A stretch of DNA of 64,000 nucleotides, from assembly GCA_963848035.1 (NCBI GenBank), contig CAWKCD010000003.1, forward strand, positions 124,001 to 188,000, written 5' to 3'. Of the stretch, positions 35,576 through 44,298 are shown in pieces; position 1 is the first letter of the stretch, and each line of letters starts with the position of its first letter. The position numbers and the translations under genes are program-made. The stretch comes from JAVVHH01 sp963848035. GTDB taxonomy: Bacteria > Pseudomonadota > Alphaproteobacteria > Acetobacterales > Acetobacteraceae. A model generated the notes under the pieces. The model did not search any database. It was not told where the DNA came from and saw only the letters and a program-made list of their open reading frames with translations.

Positions 35576-35932
35576 TCAGTAGCGGGCTAGGTCGACCTGG
35601 TAGGTGCAATCGGGGGTGACGTAGGTTCCATGGACGGCTGACTCGGTCCATTCGGCTTGGAACTCGGTCTTGAAGATCTTGTGGTCGGCGATCGGGCGTG
35701 AGCGGATCGCCGTCATGGTTTTCGGGCCGGCGGTGCCGGAGAGGATCCAGGTGCCTTCGTCGGGGGCGAAGGTGATATTGCCCTCCCGGAGGAGGAGGAC
35801 GCCCTTCGTGGTCGGGCAGTTCGGACTTGGCTGCTTGGTGGTGAGCGACCCGATCCAACGGTTCTCGGTGCGATCGTGAACGCTGCAGCCGGTCAGTGCG
35901 ACGAGAAGGGAAGCGGCGACCCGGAAGCTCAT
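35576..35932 (-). CDS. putative lipoprotein, unknown
   Basis: 118 residues. Signal MSFRVAASLLVALTGC with lipobox LTGC (Cys16). The mature domain (WIGSLTTKQPSPNCPTTKG, GTYVTPDCTYQVDLARY) contains two cysteines that could pair, and looks like a small beta-rich periplasmic domain. The ATG overlaps the upstream gene's stop (ATGA). Confidence 0.6.
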   Translation of the reverse strand: MSFRVAASLLVALTGCSVHDRTENRWIGSLTTKQPSPNCPTTKGVLLLREGNITFAPDEGTWILSGTAGPKTMTAIRSRPIADHKIFKTEFQAEWTESAVHGTYVTPDCTYQVDLARY

Positions 35933-36852
35933 CCCGTGAGGGCCTCCTTATATATTGCGGCGAGCGCCGGGCCGTTACCGCGGGCGATGCCGCGATACAT
36001 GCCGCGCGAGTTGAACGGCATGGCGGCGTTGCCTTCGCGATCGAGGGCGATAAAGCCACCGTCGCCGCCGACTGCCCCGACGGCGTCGAGAACGGCGGCC
36101 GCGGCGTCGGCGAGGCTCTGGTGCGCGTGGCGGAGGCGAGCAGACAGTTCATGGGCGGCGGCGACGCGGATGAAGCTTTCGCCGTGGCCCGTTGCGGACA
36201 TGGCGCAGGCTTGGTCGGCCCATGTGCCGGCGCCGGCAATGGGGGTGTCGCCGATCCGGCCGGGCCACTTGCCGGTCATGCCGCCCGTGCTCGTGGCGGC
36301 GGCTAGATTGCCATGGGAGTCGAGCGCAACGGCGCCCACGGTGCCGTGGCGGTCGGCATCGTCGCGGGGCGATTGGCTGGCTAAGAAGTTCTCGAGCGCC
36401 AGGCGCCGTTCTTCGGTCGCGAAATACTCCAGGGGTTCGAAGAGAGCATCCTGGGTGCGGAGGAATTCGAGGGCGGCTGGGCCGGCGAGCAGGACGTGCG
36501 GCGAGTGCTCCATCACTGCCAGGGCGGCATGGATGGGGTTGCGAGGACCGCAAATGCCTGCGACGGCGCCCAAGCGGCAGTCGCGGCCATCCATGACGGC
36601 GGCGTCCATCTCCATCGTCCCGCCGGAGGTGAAGACGGCGCCCCGGCCGGCATTGAAGCTGGGATCGTCTTCAAGAGCAGTCACGGCGGCGACAACCGCG
36701 TCCAGCGCGGGCCGGCCATCGGCGAGTTCTCGCTGGCCGGCTTGAAGCGCACGCCGCAGACCGGCGAGGACGGTTTCGCGCTTGGCGGGGGTCAGGCGGT
36801 CGGGGTGCATGGTCCCGGCGCCGCCGTGGATGAGGATCGTGGGTTCGGCCAT
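35929..36852 (-). CDS. isoaspartyl peptidase / L-asparaginase (Ntn hydrolase)
   Basis: 307 residues from ATG 36852 (MAEPTILIHGGAGTM). The N-terminal-nucleophile threonine is in DRHGTVGAVALDSHGNLAAA, the autocleavage site that splits the precursor into alpha and beta subunits. TSTGGMTGKWPGRIGDTPI is the conserved substrate loop. It hydrolyses isoaspartyl peptides and asparagine. Longer frames upstream run into the divergent promoter region and are not used. Confidence 0.93.
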   Translation of the reverse strand: MAEPTILIHGGAGTMHPDRLTPAKRETVLAGLRRALQAGQRELADGRPALDAVVAAVTALEDDPSFNAGRGAVFTSGGTMEMDAAVMDGRDCRLGAVAGICGPRNPIHAALAVMEHSPHVLLAGPAALEFLRTQDALFEPLEYFATEERRLALENFLASQSPRDDADRHGTVGAVALDSHGNLAAATSTGGMTGKWPGRIGDTPIAGAGTWADQACAMSATGHGESFIRVAAAHELSARLRHAHQSLADAAAAVLDAVGAVGGDGGFIALDREGNAAMPFNSRGMYRGIARGNGPALAAIYKEALTG

Positions 36853-36930
36853 GGGCAAGCCGATAACCGATGCGGCGGCGGTTGGCGATAGAGCGCCGGT
36901 GCTGGCAAAGAGGTTATGCGTTGAGGAGAG

Positions 36931-37620
36931 ATGGTGATGAGCGGTTACGTGATTGCGCCACCCGCCCAGGCGGCGGTTCCAGTGGTGAGTGGTGGCATGT
37001 TTCCGGTGCGGCGGATCTACTGCGTAGGTCGCAACTACGCGGAACACGCGCGGGAGATGGGGCATGATCCGGATCGGGAGCCGCCGTTTTTCTTCATGAA
37101 GCCGGCCGACAGCTTGGTGACGGGCGGAGCCGACATGCCCTACCCGCCGCTGACGTCGGATCTACACCACGAGATCGAGCTCGTGGCTGCGCTCAAGTCG
37201 GGTGGGGCGAATGTGTCGGAAAGCGACGCGCTTAGCCACGTGTGGGGCTATGCGGTCGGGCTCGACATGACGCGCCGGGATTTGCAGGGCGAGGCGAAGA
37301 AGTTGGGGCGCCCTTGGGATATGGGGAAAGGGTTCGATCATTCGGCGCCGATCGGGGACATGGTGCAGGCTGCTGGGTTCGATCCGACCAAAGGCGGGAT
37401 CGAACTGAAAGTGAATGGCGCCGTTCGGCAGAGCAGCGACCTGTCGCAGATGATCTGGAATTTGGCGGAGACGATCGCCGTGCTCTCGAGATCTGTCGAG
37501 CTGGCGGCCGGAGATCTGATCATGACAGGAACGCCGGCGGGTGTGGCCGCAGTCAAGCGCGGCGACGTTTTGGAAGGTCACGTCGACGGGCTGCCATCAC
37601 TGAAGGTCCGCCTGACTTAG
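36931..37620 (+). CDS. fumarylacetoacetate hydrolase family protein
   Basis: 229 residues. The FAH-fold core: IYCVGRNYAEHAREMG, FFFMKPADSLV, metal-binding HHEIELVAAL, DMTRRDLQGEAKKLGRPWD, and GDLIMTGTPAGVAAVKRGD. The family includes 2-keto-4-pentenoate hydratases and acylpyruvate hydrolases. This short form, with the MSGYVIAPP start, resembles fumarylpyruvate/acylpyruvate hydrolases. The exact substrate is not decided. Confidence 0.88.
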   Translation: MVMSGYVIAPPAQAAVPVVSGGMFPVRRIYCVGRNYAEHAREMGHDPDREPPFFFMKPADSLVTGGADMPYPPLTSDLHHEIELVAALKSGGANVSESDALSHVWGYAVGLDMTRRDLQGEAKKLGRPWDMGKGFDHSAPIGDMVQAAGFDPTKGGIELKVNGAVRQSSDLSQMIWNLAETIAVLSRSVELAAGDLIMTGTPAGVAAVKRGDVLEGHVDGLPSLKVRLT

Positions 37621-37624
37621 AGTT

Positions 37625-37653
37625 CGGCGCCCCGGGGACCAACCGGGGCGCCG
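37625..37653. terminator. GC-rich hairpin between convergent genes
   Basis: An 11-bp perfect inverted repeat, CGGCGCCCCGG ... CCGGGGCGCCG, with a 7-nt loop, starting five bases after the FAH-family stop and before the convergent secreted-protein gene. Confidence 0.7.
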
Positions 37654-37660
37654 GTCTCAC

Positions 37661-37957
37661 TCAGTAGGGACGATAGTAGGGCGACGGGGCATAGCCATAA
37701 GGCGGTGGCGGTGCATAGGCGTAGGCCGGCGGGTAGTAGGCCGGGGGCGGGGCGTACACGACCGGTGGCGGCGCGTAGTACGGTGCGGTGAGTAGGGCAC
37801 CGACGCCCAAGCCCAGCAAGGCGCCGCCAACGACTGCGCCGGGGCCATAATGATAATAGCCTCTGCGCCACTGCGCTTCTGCCGGGCTGACACTCGCGCC
37901 TAACGTCGCCACGAGCGCGGAAGCGGCTAAGACAACGGCAACTGGTCTGCGAAGCAT
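37661..37957 (-). CDS. secreted Tyr/Pro-rich protein, unknown
   Basis: 98 residues. Signal peptide (VAVVLAASALVATLGASVSP, cleavage near AEA-QW), then a short glycine-rich hydrophobic stretch (GAVVGGALLGLGVGALL) and a YAPPPP-type repeat tail. Small envelope proteins of this composition are common in Alphaproteobacteria; function unknown. Confidence 0.65.
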   Translation of the reverse strand: MLRRPVAVVLAASALVATLGASVSPAEAQWRRGYYHYGPGAVVGGALLGLGVGALLTAPYYAPPPVVYAPPPAYYPPAYAYAPPPPYGYAPSPYYRPY

Positions 37958-38388
37958 GAGAGCACCTTTTGGAGAATGGGTCGCAGCAAGAGATGGTGTC
38001 CGAGGACGGCTAATTTAAGGCGATCGCGGGGATCGCGCCATCATCAAGCGAATGTCATCAAATAGGAAAGATTGCCTTGACATGAACCCCGCGGAAACGG
38101 CATTGCCCTAGTACAGTTCCGGGCATCGGCCTGCTCGCGTCGATAGTTCACTCTCGCGCTGCTTTCAGGTGGACGAGCTGTGCGAGGTGAATAGCGGCTG
38201 CTCGACTTCGGCCGCGACAGGTCGCTGGGGCCTTTTTCTCAAATCGCAGTTCTTTGGAGAGCGCTCTTCGCCAATCGCGAGGGCACCGGAGGATAATGTG
38301 GAGATCAGGCCTCGTCGTGCCGATGGCGGGGTGGCGCCTGTCGGTCATGGGCGATGCCAGCGGCGCGCGAATTTGTCTGGAGTAGCGG
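37958..38388. other. gene-poor stretch at the strand-composition switch
   Basis: No convincing gene, RNA or repeat. TTGACA occurs at about 38077 without a good -10 element. Short frames here lack an RBS and conserved sequence. To the left, the plus strand is G-rich; to the right of about 38.7 kb it is C-rich, whichever strand carries the genes. I searched by eye for a dif-like XerCD site and found none I would defend. Confidence 0.5.
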
Positions 38389-38742
38389 ATGACAGACCTG
38401 ACCGAATCGATGACGGATGACGAGTCGATCGTCCGGGATCGGATTAGGGGCAGCTTCAGCGAGTGGGCGCAGGTGGCGCTTGCACCTTTGGGCCATGCGC
38501 CAGCCGCCCATCACCGGCTTCTGATCCGCGAATTGGAGGGTTTGTCGTCTGGCCGTTGGGACCGGCTGATGCTGCTCCTGCCGCCGGGGTCAGCGAAATC
38601 GACCTATGCAATCCTTAACGTTCTCCTCGGCACACTGGGCGCAATGGCGACGAGCGTCGTCTCCTATTGGGTCGGTAGCAGCGCCGGCAGCGCCCGCAAG
38701 GACGCCAGGCTCGCCAAGATCATGGACGCCAATACTAATTAG
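38389..38742 (+). pseudogene. phage terminase large-subunit fragment
   Basis: 117 residues. The segment HHRLLIRELEGLSSGRWDRL followed by LLLPPGSAKSTYA is the N-terminus and Walker A region of phage large terminases. After that motif only about 40 further residues remain, and they do not continue the ATPase domain (no Walker B). The full protein is usually over 450 residues, so this is a truncated prophage remnant. Its TAG overlaps the convergent ABC ATPase stop. Confidence 0.7.
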
Positions 38743-39836
38743 GCCGTCGCGCCATCCGTCTCCGCCGGGTAAGCCATGCAGTGTCTGGGCGGCAGATGGA
38801 TGCGCACGTCCTCGCCCGTCGCGAATCGCGGCTGCGTGCCCGCCTCCACCACCTCGATCCGCGCATCCAACGCCGACACCTCGTACGTCGTTTGTATCCC
38901 CATGAACGTCGCCCGCATGATCCGCCCCTGCACGCCGGCCTCCGACCCGAGCTGAACGTTCTCCGGTCGGATCATGATGTGCACCCTCTGCTCTCGTCCG
39001 ATTTCGGCCTGCCGCTTCGCTTCGATCACCTGCCCATCCCCGGTGCTCACCGAAACGAACTCCGCGCCGCTCGAGAGCGCCGTCCCCGCGATCCGGTTGG
39101 TCGAGCCGGTGAACGCCGCCACGAACGCGTCCGCCGGGTCGTTGTAAAGCTCCGTCGCCGTGCACAGCTGCAGCAGCTTCCCGTCCCGCATCACCCCGAT
39201 CCGGTCGCCCAACACGACCGCTTCGGCCTGATCGTGGGTGACATACAGCGCCGTCAGCCCCGCCTCCTTCACGATCCGCCGCAAGTCATCGCGCAATCGT
39301 AACCGAAGCTGCGCGTCCAAGTTACTCAACGGCTCGTCCAGAAGCAGCAATCGCGGCTCGTAGACGATGCTCCGCGCCAGCGCCACACGCTGCATCTGCC
39401 CCCCGGACAGCGCCGTCACTGGCCGGTCGACATACGCGGCGAGGTCGACGATCTCGAGCGCCCGCTCGACCCGCCGCTTCTTCTCCGCCCGATCGAACCC
39501 GCGACCCTGCAACGGGTAAGCGACGTTCTGCCGCACCGTCATATGCGGCCATACGGCGTAGGACTGGAATACCATTCCAAAGTCCCGACGCTGCGGCGGC
39601 ACCAGCACACCCTGCTCCGGTGCCGATATGACCTCCCCTCCGATCCTGATCACGCCACCCGTCGCGTGCTCCAGCCCGGCGATGCACCGAAGCGTCGTCG
39701 TCTTGCCGCACCCCGACGGTCCCAGCAGCACGACGATCTCTCCCGCCGCGATCGTGAACGACACGTCGTTCACCGCCGGCCGCAGACCCGGCGCATAACT
39801 CTTCCGCAATCGCTCGACTTGCAGCTCCGCGGACAT
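38739..39836 (-). CDS. ABC transporter ATP-binding protein (Fe3+/polyamine type)
   Basis: 365 residues. Walker A GPSGCGKTTT, Q-loop MVFQSYAVWPHMTV, signature LSGGQMQRVALARS, Walker B LLLLDEPLSNLD, H-loop VTHDQAEA. The C-terminal TOBE-like domain (about 280-350) fits the FbpC/PotA group. It works with the binding protein and fused permease directly upstream to import iron(III), a phosphonate or a similar solute. Confidence 0.93.
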   Translation of the reverse strand: MSAELQVERLRKSYAPGLRPAVNDVSFTIAAGEIVVLLGPSGCGKTTTLRCIAGLEHATGGVIRIGGEVISAPEQGVLVPPQRRDFGMVFQSYAVWPHMTVRQNVAYPLQGRGFDRAEKKRRVERALEIVDLAAYVDRPVTALSGGQMQRVALARSIVYEPRLLLLDEPLSNLDAQLRLRLRDDLRRIVKEAGLTALYVTHDQAEAVVLGDRIGVMRDGKLLQLCTATELYNDPADAFVAAFTGSTNRIAGTALSSGAEFVSVSTGDGQVIEAKRQAEIGREQRVHIMIRPENVQLGSEAGVQGRIMRATFMGIQTTYEVSALDARIEVVEAGTQPRFATGEDVRIHLPPRHCMAYPAETDGATA

Positions 39837-39839
39837 CGT

Positions 39840-40865
39840 CTACTGCCGATAGCCGTAAGTCTTGTTCCATTCGTCGATATACGCGTCGCGCAGCTTCTCG
39901 AAATCCTCCTCCTTAGGCAGCCAAACCGGACTCACCTTCGGATCGAATCCCGGCATCGCGGCCGGGGGCGTCTTCATTGACGTCAGATTGCCCTGCTGCG
40001 TCATCGTGAACGCCTGACCCTCGGCCGATAGGCAGAAATCCAGGTACAGCCGCGCCGCATTCGGGTTTGCCGCCGCCTTCGGGATCCCCGACGCATAAGG
40101 CACCAGCGGCATCCCCTCCGGCGGAAACACCAGCTCGACCGGCGCCCCATCCCGCCGCTTCGAGAAGATGGAGTTCACCACCAGCGGCATAACCTGCACC
40201 TCGCCGCGCACCACCGCATCCGAACCAGGCGCGCTCGACGGATACAGCGAAGGCTTCGTCGCTGCCTGCTTCGCCCAATAATCCGCAGTGACCTTCTGCC
40301 GCTCGAACAGGATGCGCGTCCAAGTCGTCCCGCCCGACGGCGCGATCACCTGTCCGATCGTGCCCGGCGCATACGCGTCCGTCCGCGTCAGATCCATCCA
40401 GGTCTTCGGCGGTGTCTTCGTCGTCTCGGTATTGTAGGCGATACACCAGGTCGGCGTGATCCGCGGCCAAAGCTTCGGCGAGATCCGCGCCCCCTCGAGG
40501 TAATCCGCCGCATTCGGCGGCGCATAATCGGCGAAGATGTCGTCGATCGACCGCATCAGCGCGCGGTCCGAATGGTCGACGATGTCGGCCACCAGCTTCC
40601 CCGCCGCTGCCTCCGTCCGTACCCGCGTGATCAGCTGCCCGCCGGACGACCGAACCAGTTCGATCTTCACGAACGGGAACCGCTTGTTGAAAAACTCCGC
40701 GAACTCCTGCTCGGGCTCCGTGAAGCTCGCCGTGTACATCACGCAGCGCCCTTCCTTCTTCGCAGCCGCCACCAGCGCCGCCGAGGGCTGATAGCTCTGC
40801 GCCAGCGCCGGGCGAGCCGCTGCGATACCCGCCGCAGCGATCAGGGCCTGCCGTCGTGTGATCAT
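39840..40865 (-). CDS. ABC transporter substrate-binding protein (iron(III)-type)
   Basis: 341 residues. Signal peptide RRQALIAAAGIAAARPALAQ. The mature part (SAALVAAAKKEGRCVMYTAS, FVKIELVRSSGGQLITRV) matches the FbpA-like family 1 binding proteins, which carry ferric iron or organic ligands. It is the middle gene of a three-gene importer. The ligand cannot be read; the tyrosine pair expected in ferric-binding proteins is not obvious. Confidence 0.88.
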   Translation of the reverse strand: MITRRQALIAAAGIAAARPALAQSYQPSAALVAAAKKEGRCVMYTASFTEPEQEFAEFFNKRFPFVKIELVRSSGGQLITRVRTEAAAGKLVADIVDHSDRALMRSIDDIFADYAPPNAADYLEGARISPKLWPRITPTWCIAYNTETTKTPPKTWMDLTRTDAYAPGTIGQVIAPSGGTTWTRILFERQKVTADYWAKQAATKPSLYPSSAPGSDAVVRGEVQVMPLVVNSIFSKRRDGAPVELVFPPEGMPLVPYASGIPKAAANPNAARLYLDFCLSAEGQAFTMTQQGNLTSMKTPPAAMPGFDPKVSPVWLPKEEDFEKLRDAYIDEWNKTYGYRQ

Positions 40866-40884
40866 CTCGTCTCCTCCATTTGGT

Positions 40885-42651
40885 TCATTTGGCTCGGCTT
40901 CGCCGGACCATTGATCCCCGCGACACCAGATTGCCGATCCCGATCACGAGCCCGAGCAGCAGCACCTGCACCAGGCTGTAGGCCGCGGTGATGCTGAGAT
41001 TGCCCCCCTCGTAATACCCGAGCAACTGCACCGACATCACCATCGACCCGCTCGAATACAGGAACAACGACGATCCCAACTCTCGTGTCGACAGGATGAA
41101 CAGCAGCGTCATCGCCGACGCCACCCCTGGCCGGGCCAACGGCAGCACGATGCTGCCGATCGTGCTCAGCGTTGACCGCCCGCAGACCCAAGCCGCCTCT
41201 TCCAGTTCCCGATGGATCTGCATCAGCGAAGTGCTCAACGCCTTCACCGTATCCGGAATGAACCGCGCCACGAAAGCCAGCGCCAGGATCCAAACCGTCC
41301 CATACAACCCGCCCGGCAGCCCGATCCAGGCCCACAGGTAGGCGACGCCGATCACCAGCCCCGGGATCGCCACCGGCACTGTCGCCAGCCCATCCACCAA
41401 CCATCGACCCGGCGCCCGCGACCGCGTCACCGTATATCCGATGGCAAACGCCAACACCCCGCCCACAACCGACGTGATCACCCCGACCTTGAGCGTGTTG
41501 ACCAGCGCATGGATCGTCTGCGGGTTCGAGAACAGCCGGTCGAAATGGATCCAGCTATACTGCTTCATGTCCACCAGGCTCGGCAGGTCGCGGATGAACA
41601 GGAACTTCCGGAACGCCGCGATCACCAACGCAATCGTCGGCAACACCACCACCACCGCCAGGTAAACCACCGCCAGCGACAGCGTCAGCCACTTCCATCT
41701 GCCCAATCGCAGCGGACGCGGCCGGAACGCCTTGCCCGCCACGGTCGTGTAGCTCCGCCCCGCCAAAACCTTGTTCTGCGCCACCACAAGCAACCCGGTC
41801 ACAACCATCAGGATCACCGCGACCGACGCCGCGTTCCCGTATAGCGGCGGCGACCAATTCGTCAGCGTATAGATATACGTCGTCAGCACCGGGATGTTGG
41901 CCGGCGCTCCCAGCACCGCAGGGATGCCATAGATCCCCAGCATCACGATGAACGACAGCAACATTCCCGAAACGATCGCCGGCGCGATCAGCGGGAACGT
42001 CACCGTCATCATCGTCCGCAGACTGCTCGCCCCACTCATCTCCGCCGCCTCCTCGAGCGACGGATCCATGTTCTTCAGCGCCGCCGACGTGAACATGTAG
42101 ACATACGGCGCGTAGTACATCCCGAAGACGAAGATGATCCCCGCCATCGAATACATGTTGATCCGCCACTCCAATCCCATCCGCGCCAGGATCGTGTTCA
42201 GCAAACCCGTCTTCGGTGAGCCCAAGATCGCCCACGCCACGCCGCCGACCAGCGGCGGCACGAACAGCGGCAACATCCCCGCCGCCGCGATCAGCCGCTT
42301 CGCCGGGGTATCCGTCCGCACCGTGATCCACGCAAAAGCCAGCCCGACGCAAACCGCCACCAGCGTGCCTCCCGTGCACGTCAGCAGCGAGTTCCCCAGC
42401 GCAAACTGCACGTTCGGATTGGTCACCACCGACACGAACCGGTCCAGCGACACCGTGCTCAGCCGATACCCATCCACGACCGGGTCTCCGCCCGTCAGCG
42501 CCCCGATCAGCAGCATGCAAACCGGATAGACCACCAGGAAGGCCAAGATCGACAACAGCAACGCCGTCCAAGCGCCGCCTGCTGACAAAATCCCCCGCCG
42601 CCTCGTGGCGACGACCGGGATTGGGGGAGCCGCCCCAGTGGCGTCGAGCAT
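40885..42651 (-). CDS. ABC transporter permease (fused FbpB type)
   Basis: 588 residues with about twelve membrane segments in two similar halves. Each carries an EAA loop: SLEEAAEMSGASSLRTMMTV in the first half, ELEEAAWVCGRSTLSTIGSI in the second. This is a single-chain permease for the FbpA/FbpC pair. It is the first gene of the operon in its direction, starting four bases before the FMN dehydrogenase stop, so that gene may be cotranscribed. Confidence 0.92.
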   Translation of the reverse strand: MLDATGAAPPIPVVATRRRGILSAGGAWTALLLSILAFLVVYPVCMLLIGALTGGDPVVDGYRLSTVSLDRFVSVVTNPNVQFALGNSLLTCTGGTLVAVCVGLAFAWITVRTDTPAKRLIAAAGMLPLFVPPLVGGVAWAILGSPKTGLLNTILARMGLEWRINMYSMAGIIFVFGMYYAPYVYMFTSAALKNMDPSLEEAAEMSGASSLRTMMTVTFPLIAPAIVSGMLLSFIVMLGIYGIPAVLGAPANIPVLTTYIYTLTNWSPPLYGNAASVAVILMVVTGLLVVAQNKVLAGRSYTTVAGKAFRPRPLRLGRWKWLTLSLAVVYLAVVVVLPTIALVIAAFRKFLFIRDLPSLVDMKQYSWIHFDRLFSNPQTIHALVNTLKVGVITSVVGGVLAFAIGYTVTRSRAPGRWLVDGLATVPVAIPGLVIGVAYLWAWIGLPGGLYGTVWILALAFVARFIPDTVKALSTSLMQIHRELEEAAWVCGRSTLSTIGSIVLPLARPGVASAMTLLFILSTRELGSSLFLYSSGSMVMSVQLLGYYEGGNLSITAAYSLVQVLLLGLVIGIGNLVSRGSMVRRSRAK

Positions 42652-42655
42652 CGAC

Positions 42656-43747
42656 CTAGTAGGTGAAGTGCGGCAGGCTCAGCAGCGGGAACGCGCTATG
42701 CACATGCGGCTCGGTCACCGCCTCTACCGCCCGCAGATACCGCCGGTCCAGCCCCTCGAAACTGCTCAACCCCAGCAGCCCCAGGCACTCCGCCACCTCT
42801 TCCTCGAGCAGTTCCATCACCCGGACGATCCCCTCCGCGCCAGCCGCCGCCAGCCCATACACATACAGCCGGCCCACCCCGACCAGATCCGCCCCGAGCG
42901 CGATCGCCTTCACCACGTCGCTCCCCCGGCTGATCCCGCCATCCATGATCACCATCGCCCGCCCGCCGACCGCCTCGACGATCTCCGGCAAAACTTCTGC
43001 GCTCCCAGCCCCGTGGTCGAGCTGCCGTCCGCCATGATTGGAGACGTAGATCCCCTCCACTCCGAGATCGCACGCTCGCACCGCGTCCTCTGCCGTCGCG
43101 ATCCCCTTGAGGAAAAGCTTGATCCCGTGCACTCGCTTGAACCGCTCGATGTTCGCCCAGCTCAGCCCTGCCTGGAATTCCATCCCGCTCGACCGGGCCC
43201 GCCAAGGCTTCGCGAACCGGTTCGCGATGTCCCGCTCCCGCCGGCTATAGATCGCGCTATCGACGGTGATGCAGAACGCATCATAGCCGGCATCGATCGC
43301 CCGTTGAGCGTGATCGTCGATGAACGCGTCGTCGCCCCGCACGTAGAGCTGGAAGATCTTGCACCCGCTGGCTTCCGCCGCCGTCTTCTCCAGTCCGGAC
43401 TCTGAAACCGAACTCAAGAAGAACGGCACTCCCGCCGTCCCGGCGCCCCGCGCCACCGTCAGCCCCCCGCCGGCCCCGAGCTGCTCGAGCCCCCCCACCG
43501 GCGCCAGCGCCACCGGCAGGCGGATGCGATGCCCCAGGAACTCCCGCGACGTGTCGATCGCCGACACATCCTCCAGCACTCGCGGCCGAAAGCCGATCCG
43601 GTCCAGCGCGCCGCGGTTCCGCCGAACCGTCGTCTCCGTCGCGGTGCCTCCGATGAGGTAGTCCCACAAATTCTGGTTCAGGTTCAGCCGCGCCGCAGCG
43701 ATCACCTCGTGCAGCGTCTGAAAGCGTTCCTCGGCAGCGTTCCGCAT
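42656..43747 (-). CDS. FMN-dependent 2-hydroxy-acid dehydrogenase (LldD-like)
   Basis: 363 residues from ATG 43747 (MRNAAEERFQTLHEV); an upstream ATG would enter the divergent promoter. FMN-binding barrel: RIRLPVALAPVGGLEQLGA, FQLYVRGDDAF, catalytic histidine in YVSNHGGRQLDHG, and MDGGISRGSDVVKAIALGA. It oxidises L-2-hydroxy acids such as lactate, glycolate or mandelate. Beside an importer and a MarR gene, it may belong to uptake and oxidation of a hydroxy acid. Confidence 0.88.
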   Translation of the reverse strand: MRNAAEERFQTLHEVIAAARLNLNQNLWDYLIGGTATETTVRRNRGALDRIGFRPRVLEDVSAIDTSREFLGHRIRLPVALAPVGGLEQLGAGGGLTVARGAGTAGVPFFLSSVSESGLEKTAAEASGCKIFQLYVRGDDAFIDDHAQRAIDAGYDAFCITVDSAIYSRRERDIANRFAKPWRARSSGMEFQAGLSWANIERFKRVHGIKLFLKGIATAEDAVRACDLGVEGIYVSNHGGRQLDHGAGSAEVLPEIVEAVGGRAMVIMDGGISRGSDVVKAIALGADLVGVGRLYVYGLAAAGAEGIVRVMELLEEEVAECLGLLGLSSFEGLDRRYLRAVEAVTEPHVHSAFPLLSLPHFTY

Positions 43748-43822
43748 CGTCCCGATCTCGTTTCCCCGTCTTCCGTATAAAGCGTTCCCACGCCGCCGTC
43801 GAAACCCGAAAGCCTCTTGCAG

Positions 43823-43848
43823 CATATCATAACCATGCTTATCATATG
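43823..43848. promoter_or_regulatory. inverted repeat in the lldD/marR divergent region (probable MarR operator)
   Basis: CATATCATAA-CCATGC-TTATCATATG: 10-bp arms with a single mismatch pair and a 6-bp spacer. It lies between the divergent genes and covers the first ATG (43846) of the regulator, as expected for autoregulation. The location and AT-richness stand out in this GC-rich region. Confidence 0.6.
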
Positions 43849-44298
43849 CCGATGCATAATCAGCCTGATCTTCTCATGCTGTTGGGCGACGTTGCCCGAA
43901 TGATCCGCACCGAGGCCGATCGCCGCGCCCGCGCCCACGGCATGACCCGCGCCCAATGGGTCATGCTTGCCCGTCTCGAGCGTCAGCCAGGTCTCTCGCA
44001 GAAGGATGTCGCCGAGCTCCTCGAAGTAGAGCCCATCACCGTCGCCCGCCTCGCCGACCGGCTGGAGGCTCGCAGCCTGATCGAGCGCCGCCCCGACCCG
44101 CAGGATCGCCGCTGCTGGCGTCTGCATCTGTTGCCGGCCGCCAAACCGGTGCTCGAGGAACTGATCGGGCAGAAGGAGGAGCTGGTCGACCTCCTCACCG
44201 CAAAACTCGAACCCGAAACGATCGAAACCGTCCTCAAGGCCCTCCGCTGCATGCGTGCGACCTTGTCCAAACGCACCGAGCTGGAGGAAGCCGCCTGA
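43846..44298 (+). CDS. MarR-family transcriptional regulator
   Basis: 150 residues. The winged-helix core: HGMTRAQWVMLARLERQPGL, DVAELLEVEPITVARLADRL, DPQDRRCWRLHLLPA. ATG 43852 (second in-frame) may be the real start because ATG 43846 is inside the operator palindrome. The stop overlaps the next gene's start (TGATG), so it is cotranscribed with an EmrA/EmrB-type efflux pair that it probably represses. Confidence 0.9.
   Translation: MPMHNQPDLLMLLGDVARMIRTEADRRARAHGMTRAQWVMLARLERQPGLSQKDVAELLEVEPITVARLADRLEARSLIERRPDPQDRRCWRLHLLPAAKPVLEELIGQKEELVDLLTAKLEPETIETVLKALRCMRATLSKRTELEEAA

Noticed and set aside
37958..38388. dif/XerCD site at the skew switch
   Set aside because: No 28-bp sequence resembling the XerC/XerD arms was found by eye; a computed search is needed.
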